Shown: positions 36,294 through 44,809, counted from the stretch's first letter. The stretch: DNA of 47,071 bases from Opitutia bacterium (GCA_947461205.1 CANHJG010000029.1:1-47071); one strand, 5' to 3'. Notes: generated from the sequence alone by a model not told the origin. Numbers and translations: made by a program.

Positions 36294-37973
36294 ATGATTA
36301 CCTGGATTCAGAAATATTTTCAGCATCACTTCCGCACGATCTTCGCGGTCCTGCTGGTGCTCATCATCGTTTCGTTTGTCTTCACCATCGGTGCCTCGCC
36401 CGGCCTGGGTCACGGGGATCGCCGCCTCGTCGACCGCCCCTTCTTCGGCTACAATCTGGGCCTGCAACAGGACCAGAGCCGCCTGATGGGCGATGCCGGC
36501 CTCAGCGCCAACCTCCAGATGGGCGCCTTCGGCAATCTCGAAGCCGAACAAATCCAGAACTACGCCTTCCAGCGCGCCGCCACCCTTTACCTCGCCGACC
36601 AGTGGCACATCCCCGCGGCCACCACCGCGGAAATCACCGACCAGATCAAGACGCTCCGCATGTTCGCCGGCCAAGACGGCCAGTTCGACCCCAAGGCCTA
36701 CGCCACTTTCCGCGACAACCTCAAAACCAATCCCCGCGGCGTCAATGAAGCCGACATCGCCCGCGTCATCGGCGCCGACGTCCGGGCCGACAAGGTTAAC
36801 AAACTCATCGCCGGCCCGGGCTACGTGCTCCCCGCCGACGTCAAGAGCCAACTCGCCCGCGCCGACACCAGCTGGACCATCGCCACCGCCACGGTCGATT
36901 ACGCGTCCTTCGCGCCCGCGCTCAAACCCTCCGACGCCGATCTCACAAAATTCTTCGAGGAGGACGCGCCCCGCTACCAGGTCCCGCCCCGCGTCGTCGC
37001 GACCTACGCCGATTTTTCTGCCCTTAACTACCTCTCCGCCGTGACGGTCTCCGAGGCCGAGGTGCGCGCCTCCTACGATGCGAATCCCTCGCGTTTCCCG
37101 AAGGCCCCCGAGGTCAAGCCGGCTGATGACAAAACGCCCGCCAAATCCGACCCCGCCGCGGACTACGCCGCCGCCCGGCCGCAGGTCGAAGCCACGCTCA
37201 AACTTGAACGCGCGCAGAAACTCGCCGCCAAGGCCGCCAGCGATCTCTCGCTCGCGATCTACGAAAACCGCGTCCCCGCCGCCGGCATCGATGCGTTCCT
37301 CGCCAAATTGAAGTTGACCGCAAAAACCCTCGCCCCGTTCACCCGCGAGGCCGGACCGGCCGAACTCGGCGGCTCCCGGGACGTCGCGACCGAAGCTTTC
37401 AAGCTCCCCCGCGAAGACCGCTACTACTCCGAAGCCGTCAATGTTCCCGCCGGCGCCGTCGTCGTTTTCTGGAAGGAAACGCAGCCCGCCCGGAAACCCG
37501 CCTTCGCCGAGGTCCGTGACAAGGTCACAGCCGATTGGACGGAAGGCGAAAAGCGCCGCCGTTTTGTCGAACTCGGCAAGACCCTCAAGGCCCAGCTCGA
37601 AAATCGCCTCAAAGCCGGCGACACCTTTGAGCCGGCCGCCACCGCGGCCGCGGCGGGCGCCGGCGTGAAGATCGAAGCCAAGAGTCTCGCCGCCTTTACG
37701 CTCCGCAACCGGCCGCAGGACGCCGATTACACTGTGCTCGGCGCCCTGGACCGTCTCGAAAAAGGCCAGGTCTCGGACATGCTCGTCGCGCAGGACAAGG
37801 GCATTTTTGTCTACGCGATCGACAAGCAAGCGCCCGACCTTTCCGAGGTGAACCCGCAATTTGCCGCCACGCGCGCGCAGATCGCGAGCTACACCGCCCG
37901 CACGAGCGCTGGCACCTACATTTCCGAACTCGTCGAAAAGGAACTGAAAAAGTCCGAGCCCAAGGCTCCGTAA
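36294..37973 (+). CDS. PpiD-like periplasmic chaperone with SurA-type N-terminal domain
   Basis: 559 codons. A short cytoplasmic start (MITWIQKYFQHHFRT) precedes one membrane helix, IFAVLLVLIIVSFVFTIGA (about 16-34), giving the PpiD topology. Residues 60-190 form the SurA_N-like chaperone domain, with QIQNYAFQRAATLYLADQWH and FDPKAYATFRDNL. The central parvulin domain is not obvious: the segment 210-350 is rich in Ala, Lys and Pro and lacks recognisable rotamase motifs. The last part (FWKETQPARKPAFAEVRDKV) resembles the C-terminal PpiD region. It would catch proteins leaving SecYEG. A strong terminator follows at 38011-38041. Confidence 0.82.
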   Translation: MITWIQKYFQHHFRTIFAVLLVLIIVSFVFTIGASPGLGHGDRRLVDRPFFGYNLGLQQDQSRLMGDAGLSANLQMGAFGNLEAEQIQNYAFQRAATLYLADQWHIPAATTAEITDQIKTLRMFAGQDGQFDPKAYATFRDNLKTNPRGVNEADIARVIGADVRADKVNKLIAGPGYVLPADVKSQLARADTSWTIATATVDYASFAPALKPSDADLTKFFEEDAPRYQVPPRVVATYADFSALNYLSAVTVSEAEVRASYDANPSRFPKAPEVKPADDKTPAKSDPAADYAAARPQVEATLKLERAQKLAAKAASDLSLAIYENRVPAAGIDAFLAKLKLTAKTLAPFTREAGPAELGGSRDVATEAFKLPREDRYYSEAVNVPAGAVVVFWKETQPARKPAFAEVRDKVTADWTEGEKRRRFVELGKTLKAQLENRLKAGDTFEPAATAAAAGAGVKIEAKSLAAFTLRNRPQDADYTVLGALDRLEKGQVSDMLVAQDKGIFVYAIDKQAPDLSEVNPQFAATRAQIASYTARTSAGTYISELVEKELKKSEPKAP

Positions 37974-38010
37974 GCTCCTTCTCCGATCGCCGGCCGTCGG
38001 CCCCCCGTAT

Positions 38011-38041
38011 GAAGCGCGTTGCCCCAACGCGCTTCTTTTTT
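38011..38041 (+). terminator. Rho-independent terminator after the PpiD-like gene
   Basis: GAAGCGCGTT (38011-38020) pairs perfectly over 10 bp with AACGCGCTTC (38026-38035) around a GCCCC loop, followed by TTTTTT. It lies 38 bp after the stop codon. The stem core is nearly the same as that of the terminator at 40042-40070. The remaining bases up to 38188 hold no recognisable gene. Confidence 0.93.
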
Positions 38042-38188
38042 GCCCCCGCCCGACAATCCGCCACGCCGGATCTTCGGCCCCTTCAGTCACTCCCGCCTTC
38101 CCCCCTCCCTCTCCGCCCTTCCGCCCTGCACCCCTCACCACGATTCGGCTCGCCGCCGGGCCCCGAGCCGTCGTGAAATGCTGCCCCG

Positions 38189-38437
38189 ATGCCCCTCCAC
38201 GCTTACGCCCCGCTGTCCGCGCCCTGCCGCCTGTGCGGCGATGGCTTCGAACACCGGGCGCACGCAAACACCCCTGACCTCACGGCCTGCCCGACCTGTG
38301 GACAAGCCGTACACCGCCTCCGGATTCAGAGCGTAAATTCCCCGAAACTTTCCGCCCCCCTTTCCGTCTCGCGCGCCAGACAAGCGGGCTTCACCGTCCT
38401 CAAACGCACGTCCGGCGGTGAGTTCGAAAAACAGTAA
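38189..38437 (+). CDS. FmdB-type zinc ribbon protein
   Basis: 82 codons from ATG 38189. It begins MPLHAYAPLSAPCRLCGDGF and has two CxxC pairs, CRLCG and CPTCG, about 20 residues apart, with HANTPDLTACPTCGQAVHRL between and after them. This is the FmdB/CxxC_CXXC_SSSS family pattern, including the 'M-P-x-Y/H-x-Y' start. The C-terminus FTVLKRTSGGEFEKQ is also usual for the family. Such proteins are small, cytoplasmic and probably bind one zinc ion; a regulatory role was proposed for FmdB, but for most members nothing is known. It lies alone between two terminated units, 54 bp upstream of the TolC-type gene. Confidence 0.82.
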   Translation: MPLHAYAPLSAPCRLCGDGFEHRAHANTPDLTACPTCGQAVHRLRIQSVNSPKLSAPLSVSRARQAGFTVLKRTSGGEFEKQ

Positions 38438-38491
38438 CTGTCAAACCCCTCCCGTGTTTAACGTCAGCTGAGCTTCTTTTTCTTCCAAGTC

Positions 38492-40000
38492 ATGTCACGC
38501 CACCTCGCCCGCGCTCTCGTCGCCCTCGCCTTCACCGCCATTCTCGCGCCCGCTCGCGCCCAAACCGCCTCCGTCCCGCCGGCCGGCAAACCGCTCGCCC
38601 TCGAGGAAGCCGTCGGACTCGCGCTGAAGAAAAATTTCGACCTCCAGATCCAAGCGGGCGCCACCGAAACCGCCAAGGAGGCCGTCAACGTCGCCGGCGC
38701 CGGCTTCGATCCGACCCTCACCGCCGCCGCCACCCGTGGCGTTAACCAAGCCGCATCCAACACGAGCCGCCTCGACGGCTCACAAACCGAGGGCCCCCGC
38801 AACGACAGCACCACCGTCCGCGTGGGCGTCACGCAACGACTCGAAGCCACCAACGGCACCGTCGGCCTCTCCACCAACGTCAGCCGCGGTGCCACGAATT
38901 CGACGAACGCCCTCGTCAACCCCAGCTTCGGCAACGGCGTCACCGCCACCTTGAGCCAACCCCTCCTGCGCAACGTCGGCCGCGTCAGCGCCACCACCGC
39001 CCTCGAGCGCAGCAAACTCGGCCTCGACATCGCCAACCTCAATTACACGAGCCGGATTCTCACCGTAATCGCCTCCACCGAGAACGCCTATTACAATCTC
39101 GTTTCCGCCCGCGAGACCGTGCGCATCCGCCAACTCACCCTCGACCGCAACCTCAACCTCTTCGAGGAAAACAAAGCCCGCCGTGCGACCGGCGTGATGA
39201 CCGACCTCGACGTTCTGACCGCCGAGTTCGGCGTCGCCACCGCCCGCCGCGCCTTGGTGACCGCCCAGCAAACGGTCAGCGATCGCGAGGACGCCCTGCT
39301 GAATCTCATCAACCAGCCGGACTTCGACACGCGGCCCGGCCCCGTCGCGTTCGACAACTACAAGCCCACCGCCCCCACCTTCGCGACCTCCTACAAACTC
39401 GCGCGCGAACGCTATCCCGATTCCCTCGCCCAGCAGGATACGATCAAACAGCTCGAACTCGATCTCGCCACCGCCCGACGCAACCTCCAGCCGACCCTCA
39501 ATCTCGATGCCTCGCTCGGCTACACCGCCAAGGCCACCAAAGACGGTTACGTCGATGTCGTCAGCTCCCTCCCGCGCGAACACGGCAACAACTGGAGCCT
39601 CGGTCTTAACTACTCGATGCCGTGGGGCCAGCAGGCCGACAAAGCCAACTACCGCAGCGCCCTGACCTCCGTGAAGTCCCAGAAAATCCGCCTCGAGCAG
39701 CTCGAACAAAATTTGATCGTCAGCGTCCGCACCGCCGTTCGCGCCGTGGAAACTAATCTCGTGGCCGTCGATCTCTCCGCCAAGGCCACCGAACTCAGCG
39801 CCCGCCAATACGACCTGCAAAAGGCCCGTTTCGACGCCGGCCTCGCCACCGCCCGCCTCGTGCTCCAGGCGCAGGAAGACTTGGAAACCGCCCGCTTCAA
39901 CGAACTCGCCGCCAAAGCCGCGCTCCGTCAGGCCATCGGCGAAATCAACCGGCTCGAAGGCTCGTCCCTCTCGCGGTACAACGTTCAACTCCCGAAGTAA
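38492..40000 (+). CDS. TolC family outer-membrane efflux protein
   Basis: 502 codons. A signal peptide (about 1-23, cleavage likely after ARA) leads to the mature outer-membrane factor. Two outer membrane efflux repeats are visible: LALEEAVGLALKKNFDLQIQ at the first helix, LNYTSRILTVIASTENAYYN in the first half, and the second-half helices LVAVDLSAKATELSARQYDL and FDAGLATARLVLQAQEDLET. These are the long coiled-coil helices of the TolC tunnel, with FGNGVTATLSQPLLRN as a beta-barrel strand. It should form a trimer for drug efflux or type I secretion. No membrane-fusion protein or inner-membrane pump is adjacent, so partners are elsewhere. A double hairpin terminator follows. Confidence 0.92.
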   Translation: MSRHLARALVALAFTAILAPARAQTASVPPAGKPLALEEAVGLALKKNFDLQIQAGATETAKEAVNVAGAGFDPTLTAAATRGVNQAASNTSRLDGSQTEGPRNDSTTVRVGVTQRLEATNGTVGLSTNVSRGATNSTNALVNPSFGNGVTATLSQPLLRNVGRVSATTALERSKLGLDIANLNYTSRILTVIASTENAYYNLVSARETVRIRQLTLDRNLNLFEENKARRATGVMTDLDVLTAEFGVATARRALVTAQQTVSDREDALLNLINQPDFDTRPGPVAFDNYKPTAPTFATSYKLARERYPDSLAQQDTIKQLELDLATARRNLQPTLNLDASLGYTAKATKDGYVDVVSSLPREHGNNWSLGLNYSMPWGQQADKANYRSALTSVKSQKIRLEQLEQNLIVSVRTAVRAVETNLVAVDLSAKATELSARQYDLQKARFDAGLATARLVLQAQEDLETARFNELAAKAALRQAIGEINRLEGSSLSRYNVQLPK

Positions 40001-40041
40001 TGCGGGGGCGCGGTCGCCCCGCGCCCCGCCTTCGCCCCCCC

Positions 40042-40070
40042 AAGCGCGTCGCCCCCGACGCGCTTTTTTT
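40042..40070 (+). terminator. Rho-independent terminator after the TolC-type gene
   Basis: AAGCGCGTC (40042-40050) pairs over 9 bp with GACGCGCTT (40057-40065) around GCCCCC, followed by a T-tract. A separate GC-only hairpin, GGGGCGCGG (40005-40013) with CCGCGCCCC (40019-40027), lies just before it, directly after the stop codon at 39998-40000. Confidence 0.92.
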
Positions 40071-40119
40071 ATTTCCCCGCTCGCCGCCTCGCTCCCGTCC
40101 GGTTTTGGTTCTCTCCGAC

Positions 40120-40698
40120 ATGCCCACCGCCCTGGTTGTCCGCCTCATTTTCTGGCTCTGGCTCGGTACCGCGTTTTTCGCGGGTCACCAACTCCTCCTG
40201 CAGCGGCTCCCGCCCTTCGGCGTCCCCGCGATCGTGCTTGGCCTCTCCGCACTACTGCTCCTGGCGTATTTTCGCCTCGCCCCCGTCCGGGCCTGGGTGG
40301 ACGCCCTCGATCTCCGCACCCTCGTCGTCCTCCACGTCACCCGGTTCGTCGGCCTCTATTTTATCGTGCTCTACCGGAGCGGCCTCCTGCCCTACGACTT
40401 TGCCGTGCCCGGCGGCATCGGTGATATCATCGTGGCCGTGCTCGCCCTCGTCGTGGTCTTCGCCCCGCTCGCCGACTCTTCGCGCGAGCGCGCCATCCGC
40501 ATCTGGAACGTCCTCGGCCTGGTCGACATCGCCCTCGTCGTCCTCACCGCAGCCCGGCTCAACCTCGCCAATCCCCTCCAAATGCGCGCGATGACCTACC
40601 TGCCCCTCAGCCTCCTTCCCACCTTTCTCGTCCCGCTCCTCATCGCCACCCACGTCATCATCCACGCGCGGCTCACGCGCCCCGCGGCCCGGCCGTGA
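40120..40698 (+). CDS. Small polytopic membrane protein, unknown function
   Basis: 192 codons from ATG 40120; the frame is open back to 40000 but that part crosses the terminator. Six hydrophobic segments are visible, including LVVRLIFWLWLGTAFFAG, VLGLSALLLLAYF, GDIIVAVLALVVVFAPLA and LSLLPTFLVPLLIATHVII, so the whole protein is membrane-embedded. No catalytic motif is evident, though GLLPYDFAVPGGIGDIIVA around residue 92-110 is conserved-looking, with charged residues placed between helices. The pseudopilin-like gene starts 1 bp after its stop, which suggests co-transcription. I do not recognise the family. Confidence 0.75.
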   Translation: MPTALVVRLIFWLWLGTAFFAGHQLLLQRLPPFGVPAIVLGLSALLLLAYFRLAPVRAWVDALDLRTLVVLHVTRFVGLYFIVLYRSGLLPYDFAVPGGIGDIIVAVLALVVVFAPLADSSRERAIRIWNVLGLVDIALVVLTAARLNLANPLQMRAMTYLPLSLLPTFLVPLLIATHVIIHARLTRPAARP

Positions 40699-40699
40699 C

Positions 40700-41269
40700 G
40701 TGCACCCGCGCGCTCCCGTGCCTCCCTCGCCCCACCGCTTGGCAGCGCTCGCTTCGATCTCCACCCACCACCCTGCCCGGCCTCTCCGGGGCGAAGCCGG
40801 TTTCACGCTGATCGAACTCTCCGTCGTGGTCTTGATCCTCAGTGTCCTCGCCGCTCTCGCCGTTCCGGTGGTCAAGAAAATCAACCGCGAAGCCCGGTCT
40901 GCCGCCGTCGTCACCGACCTCCGCGTTTTCAGGGGCGCCCTCCAGTCCTACACGCACGAATACGGTGACTGGCCCCCGGGCAACCGAGCGCCCGGGGTCT
41001 TCCCGGCCGGGATGGAGGGTCGCCTCCGCGCGACCAACTGGGAACGCCCCACCCCCATCGGCGGCCGCTACACGTGGTCGCCCAACACCGTCCAGCAGGG
41101 CGAACGCTACCGCTCCGCCATCGTCATCTCCTCCGTCGCCGAAAACCGGGTCTCGGCCGACCGCCTCCAGCTCACCGACCTCGACCGGCGGATCGACGAC
41201 GGCAGCCTGGATACCGGCAACCTGCGGCTCGGCTTCCGCCATTACCCCGTTTACGTGCTCGAACCCTGA
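40700..41269 (+). CDS. Type II secretion pseudopilin-like protein (GspG/PulG type)
   Basis: 189 codons from GTG 40700. An unusually long, basic leader of about 34 residues ends in GEAGFTLIELSVVVLILSVL, the prepilin peptidase cleavage site (after the glycine, before Phe) with Glu at +5, followed by the hydrophobic helix. The rest, about 130 residues, has RSAAVVTDLRVFRGALQSYT and YGDWPPGN, like GspG/TcpA-type pseudopilins in which a helix is followed by a small beta domain. The protein would be inserted in the inner membrane and processed by a prepilin peptidase not encoded here. No Gsp or Pil machinery gene is in the window, so its assembly partners are elsewhere. Verrucomicrobia carry many such stand-alone prepilin-like proteins. 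Confidence 0.85.
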   Translation: MHPRAPVPPSPHRLAALASISTHHPARPLRGEAGFTLIELSVVVLILSVLAALAVPVVKKINREARSAAVVTDLRVFRGALQSYTHEYGDWPPGNRAPGVFPAGMEGRLRATNWERPTPIGGRYTWSPNTVQQGERYRSAIVISSVAENRVSADRLQLTDLDRRIDDGSLDTGNLRLGFRHYPVYVLEP

Positions 41270-41278
41270 GGCGCTCCC

Positions 41279-42031
41279 ATGTTCACCGTTACCACCGTCA
41301 ACCTGACCTCCGATACCGCCGGCGCCGACCCCGCCTTCGGCGCCGCTGAACTCGGCCCGCTTTCCCCCGCAGAATTCACCGCGCTGCTCAGCCGCTTCCA
41401 GCAGCTGGACGCGCGGCAAAATCACGACGCCGATCCGCACCTCCTGGTCAGCGCCGCCGCCGGCCGCTTCCTCATCCGCACCGGCCAGGGAAAACTTTTC
41501 CTCTCCCGCGCCCGCGCTCCCACCGAGCCCTGCAGCGAACTTTCCGCTTCCGAGATCGCCGCCCAACTCGACCGCCCGCACCCGGGGCCGCTCCCGACCG
41601 CCCCGGAATCCGGCGCCACCGGGCCCAAGCCCGCCCCGCACTACGCTATCGCCTGCGCCATTCTGATCGCCGGACTCGGCCTGAACGGCTACACGCTCCA
41701 CGCCATCTACACCACAGAGAGCGTCAACGTCACGCCCGTGGTCGTCCTGCTGACCGACCCCACCGAACTCGCCGCGCGCGGCCGCGAAGCCATCGGCCGC
41801 TATGCCACCGGCAGCCTTCCCGGTGACCGCATGATCACCGTCACCGCCGACGGAACAATCCAGTTCCTCGAACTCGGGGTCAAAGACGGGATCACGCGCG
41901 ACACCGACACCTTCAAACTCGGCCGTCACAACCAGAAGTTCTGCCTCCTCACCACCGGCAGCGGCTTCGTGGATATCGTGAATCCCGATACCCTCCTTTA
42001 CTACCGCGACACCTACCGTCGCACACCGTAA
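41279..42031 (+). CDS. Single-pass membrane protein of unknown function
   Basis: 250 codons from ATG 41279, 9 bp after the pseudopilin-like gene. Residues 1-120 are soluble and begin with MFTVTTVNLTSDTAGADPAF; a stretch resembling a small fold (LLVSAAAGRFLIRTGQGKLF) lies at about 59-78. A proline-rich spacer at 100-120 leads to one hydrophobic helix, YAIACAILIAGLGLNGYTLH (about 122-141). The C-terminal 105 residues (PGDRMITVTADGTIQFLELG, RHNQKFCLLTTGSGFVDIV) are rich in beta strands. This is like a cytoplasmic domain joined through a helix to a periplasmic beta domain. I do not recognise the family. Position suggests a link with the pseudopilin; convergent miaA lies 43 bp further on. Confidence 0.7.
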   Translation: MFTVTTVNLTSDTAGADPAFGAAELGPLSPAEFTALLSRFQQLDARQNHDADPHLLVSAAAGRFLIRTGQGKLFLSRARAPTEPCSELSASEIAAQLDRPHPGPLPTAPESGATGPKPAPHYAIACAILIAGLGLNGYTLHAIYTTESVNVTPVVVLLTDPTELAARGREAIGRYATGSLPGDRMITVTADGTIQFLELGVKDGITRDTDTFKLGRHNQKFCLLTTGSGFVDIVNPDTLLYYRDTYRRTP

Positions 42032-42074
42032 GCCACCCGGCGCCGGTGTGCGCCGGATCCGCTCCCCGGCGGTT

Positions 42075-42980
42075 CTACCCGGCAAACAGTTCCCCCGCGT
42101 CTCGCACCGCTCCGGCCCCCAGCACGCGGTGCGCCGGCAGCTGCGTGCGAAACCACGTGCGCTGCTTCTTCACCAGCGCCCGCGTATTACGCGCAATCTC
42201 CGCCGCCAACCCGGCCTCCGACCCCGCCCCGGCCAGCACCGCGAGCACCTCGCGGTAACCGATCGCCCCGGCCGCGCTCGGATTCAGCTCCAACCCGGCC
42301 GCCCGCAGCCGCCGCACCTCCTCCACGAGCCCTTCGCGCAACATCGCGCCCACCCGCGCGGCGATCCGCGCCTCCAACTCCTCCGGCGCTCGATCCAACC
42401 GCGTGAGCTCGACCCGCCAATCCGCAAACGGCCCCGGCCGCTGCGCAAATTCCGCCGCCAGTACCGCCAGCGTCTTCCCCGCCGCACGACACCGCTCCAA
42501 CGCCCGTACCACCCGCCGGGGATTCGCCACGTCGAGTGCACCGAGACCGGCGGGATTGAGCTTCGCCAACTGCGCCACCGCCTCAGCCAACGACAGCGCC
42601 CCCACCTCGGCCCGCAATTCCGCGGACACCGTCACCTCGTCCGCCACCGGACCCAAAAAACTCTTCAAATAAAACCCGCTGCCGCCCGTCACGAGCACGG
42701 CCCGCCCCCGCGCCGCAATCTCCGCCACGGCCCGCCGCGCCGCCGCCACGTAGTCGGTAATATCCATCCGCTGCGTCACCTCGCACAGATCGATCAAATG
42801 ATGCGGCACGCGCGCCCGCTCCGCCGCCGTCGGCTTGGCCGTCCCGAGATCCATCCCGCGGTAAAACAGCAGCGAGTCGCAGGACACGATTTCCGCGCCG
42901 CGCGCCTCCGCCCAGCGCAACGCCCATTCGGTCTTGCCGACCGCCGTCGGACCCGTGAGCACATGGAGGAGTGGTTTCAT
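42075..42980 (-). CDS. miaA: tRNA dimethylallyltransferase MiaA
   Basis: 301 codons from ATG 42980 (MKPLLHVLTGPTAVGKTEWA); an earlier ATG at 43013 would add 11 residues. The P-loop TGPTAVGKT (9-17) is followed by IVSCDSLLFYRGMDLGTAKP, where MiaA has 'D-S-x-Q-x-Y' (here D-S-L-L-F-Y), and PHHLIDL, the catalytic-site region. VLVTGGSGFYLKSFLGP and NPRRVVRALERC are further family motifs. MiaA transfers dimethylallyl to N6 of A37 in UNN-decoding tRNAs. It diverges from the lipid kinase with 64 bp between the starts. Replacement of the usual Gln in 'DSxQxY' by Leu is slightly unusual. Confidence 0.93.
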   Translation of the reverse strand: MKPLLHVLTGPTAVGKTEWALRWAEARGAEIVSCDSLLFYRGMDLGTAKPTAAERARVPHHLIDLCEVTQRMDITDYVAAARRAVAEIAARGRAVLVTGGSGFYLKSFLGPVADEVTVSAELRAEVGALSLAEAVAQLAKLNPAGLGALDVANPRRVVRALERCRAAGKTLAVLAAEFAQRPGPFADWRVELTRLDRAPEELEARIAARVGAMLREGLVEEVRRLRAAGLELNPSAAGAIGYREVLAVLAGAGSEAGLAAEIARNTRALVKKQRTWFRTQLPAHRVLGAGAVRDAGELFAG

Positions 42981-43044
42981 CCGGAACCGAATTACATTTC
43001 TTATCAGTGGCATCGGCGCAATCCGCCGCTAGAAAAATCTCCCG

Positions 43045-43920
43045 TTGAAAACCCGCTTCATCGTCAACCCCCGCTCCGGCCGCGCCGCCGCCGCCCTCCC
43101 GGCGGTCCGGGCCTTCGCCGCGCGCCACGGGGCCGGCGTCACGCTCACCGACGCCCCCCGCCATGCCTCCGCACTCGCGCAGCAGGCCCTCGCCGACGGC
43201 TGCACCGTGGTCGTCGCCGTCGGCGGCGACGGCACGCTCAATGAGATTGCCTCCGTCCTCACCGGAACCGCCGCCACTCTCGGCCTGATCCCCTGCGGAT
43301 CCGGCAACGGCCTCGGCCGCCACCTCGGCATCCACGGGTCCGTCGAACACGCCCTCGCGATCGTCCGCGCCGGCCACCCCCGCCTCATCGACACCGGTCT
43401 CGCCGACGGCCGGCCGTTTTTCACCGCGGCGGGGCTCGGCTTCGAGGCGGAAATCTCGGCGCGTTTCAATCTCCTCCGCCGGCGCGGGTTCGCCCGCTAC
43501 CTGACGACCAGCGCCCGGGCCTTCGCCGACTACACGCCCCAATCCTGCATCATCGAGCAGGGCGGCACGCGCACCGCGTTTCGCACCTTCACGCTCGTCG
43601 TCGGCAACGCCGACCAATACGGCAACAACAGCTTCATCACCCCCGGCGCGCGCGTCGACGACGGCCTGCTCAACCTCACCGCGATCCCGCCGCTCACGCT
43701 CTTCAATTTCGCCCCGCTCGTGTGGCGCCTCTTCCGCGGTACGCTCGACCGCGACGCCGCGGTGGTCCGCCGCTGCGCCGCCCGCTTTGCCGTCGAACGC
43801 CCCGCGGCCGGCCCCATCCACACCGACGGCGAAGTGCACGCCGCTCCGGCCCGCGTGGAGTTCGCCGTGCAACCGGCCAGCCTGCGCATCCTCGCCCCGG
43901 CGGATCCTACAATTCGTTGA
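43045..43920 (+). CDS. YegS/DagK-type lipid kinase
   Basis: 291 codons from TTG 43045. The start TRFIVNPRSGRAAAALP matches the family 'I-x-N-P-x-S-G' strand, followed by VAVGGDGTLNEIASVL (about 57-72), the DAGK catalytic GGDGT motif. LGLIPCGSGNGLGRHLGI (about 80-97) is the 'P-x-G-S/T-x-N-D-x-A-R'-type nucleotide loop, although with G-L-G-R rather than D-x-A-R. The C-terminal half is the second domain with FRTFTLVVGNADQYGN and the closing HTDGEVHAAPARVEF. Members phosphorylate diacylglycerol or related lipids at the inner face of the membrane. The 3' end overlaps the convergent GGDEF gene by 14 bp. Confidence 0.9.
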   Translation: MKTRFIVNPRSGRAAAALPAVRAFAARHGAGVTLTDAPRHASALAQQALADGCTVVVAVGGDGTLNEIASVLTGTAATLGLIPCGSGNGLGRHLGIHGSVEHALAIVRAGHPRLIDTGLADGRPFFTAAGLGFEAEISARFNLLRRRGFARYLTTSARAFADYTPQSCIIEQGGTRTAFRTFTLVVGNADQYGNNSFITPGARVDDGLLNLTAIPPLTLFNFAPLVWRLFRGTLDRDAAVVRRCAARFAVERPAAGPIHTDGEVHAAPARVEFAVQPASLRILAPADPTIR

Positions 43921-44809
43921 ACCCCACGGCGCGGTTTCGGCCGCGCGCCTTCGCCGTGTAGAGCGCCTTGTCGGCCGCCGCCACGAGGTCGGCGCCCAGT
44001 TTCCCATCCTCGGGCCAGGCGGCCACGCCCGCACTCACCGTCACGTTCAACGCCATCCCGTCGCCCCCCGGCACCGGCTCGCATTCGACGAGCGCGCACA
44101 CCCGCCGCGCGACGTCCAGCGCCGCGGCCCGGTCCGTCTGCATCAGCACCAACGCAAATTCCTCGCCGCCAAACCGCGCGACGCGGTCGACCGTCCGGGG
44201 CACCGTCGCCACGCGGCGCGCGACCTCCCGCAACACCGCGTCTCCCGCGGGGTGGCCATAAGAGTCGTTCACCAATTTGAAGTGGTCGACATCGATCATC
44301 ACCAACGCGAGCGGATGACCGAAACGCCGAGCCCGCTCCTCTTCCTCGGTCAGGATGCGGTCAAATTCGCGCCGATTGAGCAAACCCGTCAGCTGGTCGC
44401 GCGTCGCCAGCCGCCGCAACGCTTCGAGCGTGTCACCCAGTTTCATCGCATACCGCAGCGAACGCTCCAACGCCCGGGGCGTGATCTCGCTCTTCACCAG
44501 ATAGTCGAGTGCGCCGGCCTCCATCGCCGCCACGTCCACCCGCTCTGCCGTTTCCGCCGTCAGGAACACGATCGGCGTGCGGCACCCTAAGGCCACGGCC
44601 GCGCGGATCAGTTGGAGACCGTCGCGCTCGCCGAGTTGATAGTCGAGCAGACAGGCCGCGTGCCCGCCTTCGAGGAGCCGGACGAGTCCTTCCTCGTACG
44701 TCGCCGCCCACTCGAGCTCGCAGCGCTCGCCGTGAAAACGAGCGACGTTCGCCTGCGTCAGCCGGAATTGCATCCGGTCATCGTCGATCAGCAGGATTTT
44801 TCGCGCCAT
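43907..44809 (-). CDS. Response regulator with GGDEF domain (diguanylate cyclase)
   Basis: 300 codons from ATG 44809. Residues 1-122 are a receiver domain: KILLIDDDRMQFRLTQ with the acidic pocket, the phosphoacceptor D56 in CLLDYQLGERDG, and LDYLVKSEITPRAL with the conserved Lys. From about 135 the GGDEF domain starts at RDQLTGLLNRREFDRIL and has the active-site signature R-F-G214-GEEF, with DVDHFKLVNDSYGHPAGD before it. R205-TVD208 lies exactly five residues before GGEEF, the inhibitory RxxD site that binds c-di-GMP. It should make c-di-GMP from GTP when phosphorylated by an unlinked kinase. trpA lies 52 bp upstream on the same strand, and the 3' end overlaps the lipid kinase gene. Confidence 0.95.
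   Translation of the reverse strand: MARKILLIDDDRMQFRLTQANVARFHGERCELEWAATYEEGLVRLLEGGHAACLLDYQLGERDGLQLIRAAVALGCRTPIVFLTAETAERVDVAAMEAGALDYLVKSEITPRALERSLRYAMKLGDTLEALRRLATRDQLTGLLNRREFDRILTEEEERARRFGHPLALVMIDVDHFKLVNDSYGHPAGDAVLREVARRVATVPRTVDRVARFGGEEFALVLMQTDRAAALDVARRVCALVECEPVPGGDGMALNVTVSAGVAAWPEDGKLGADLVAAADKALYTAKARGRNRAVGFNEL

Noticed and set aside
36081-38267. 728-codon minus-strand open frame
   Set aside because: It is antisense to the PpiD-like gene and crosses a strong terminator, with no protein family signs.
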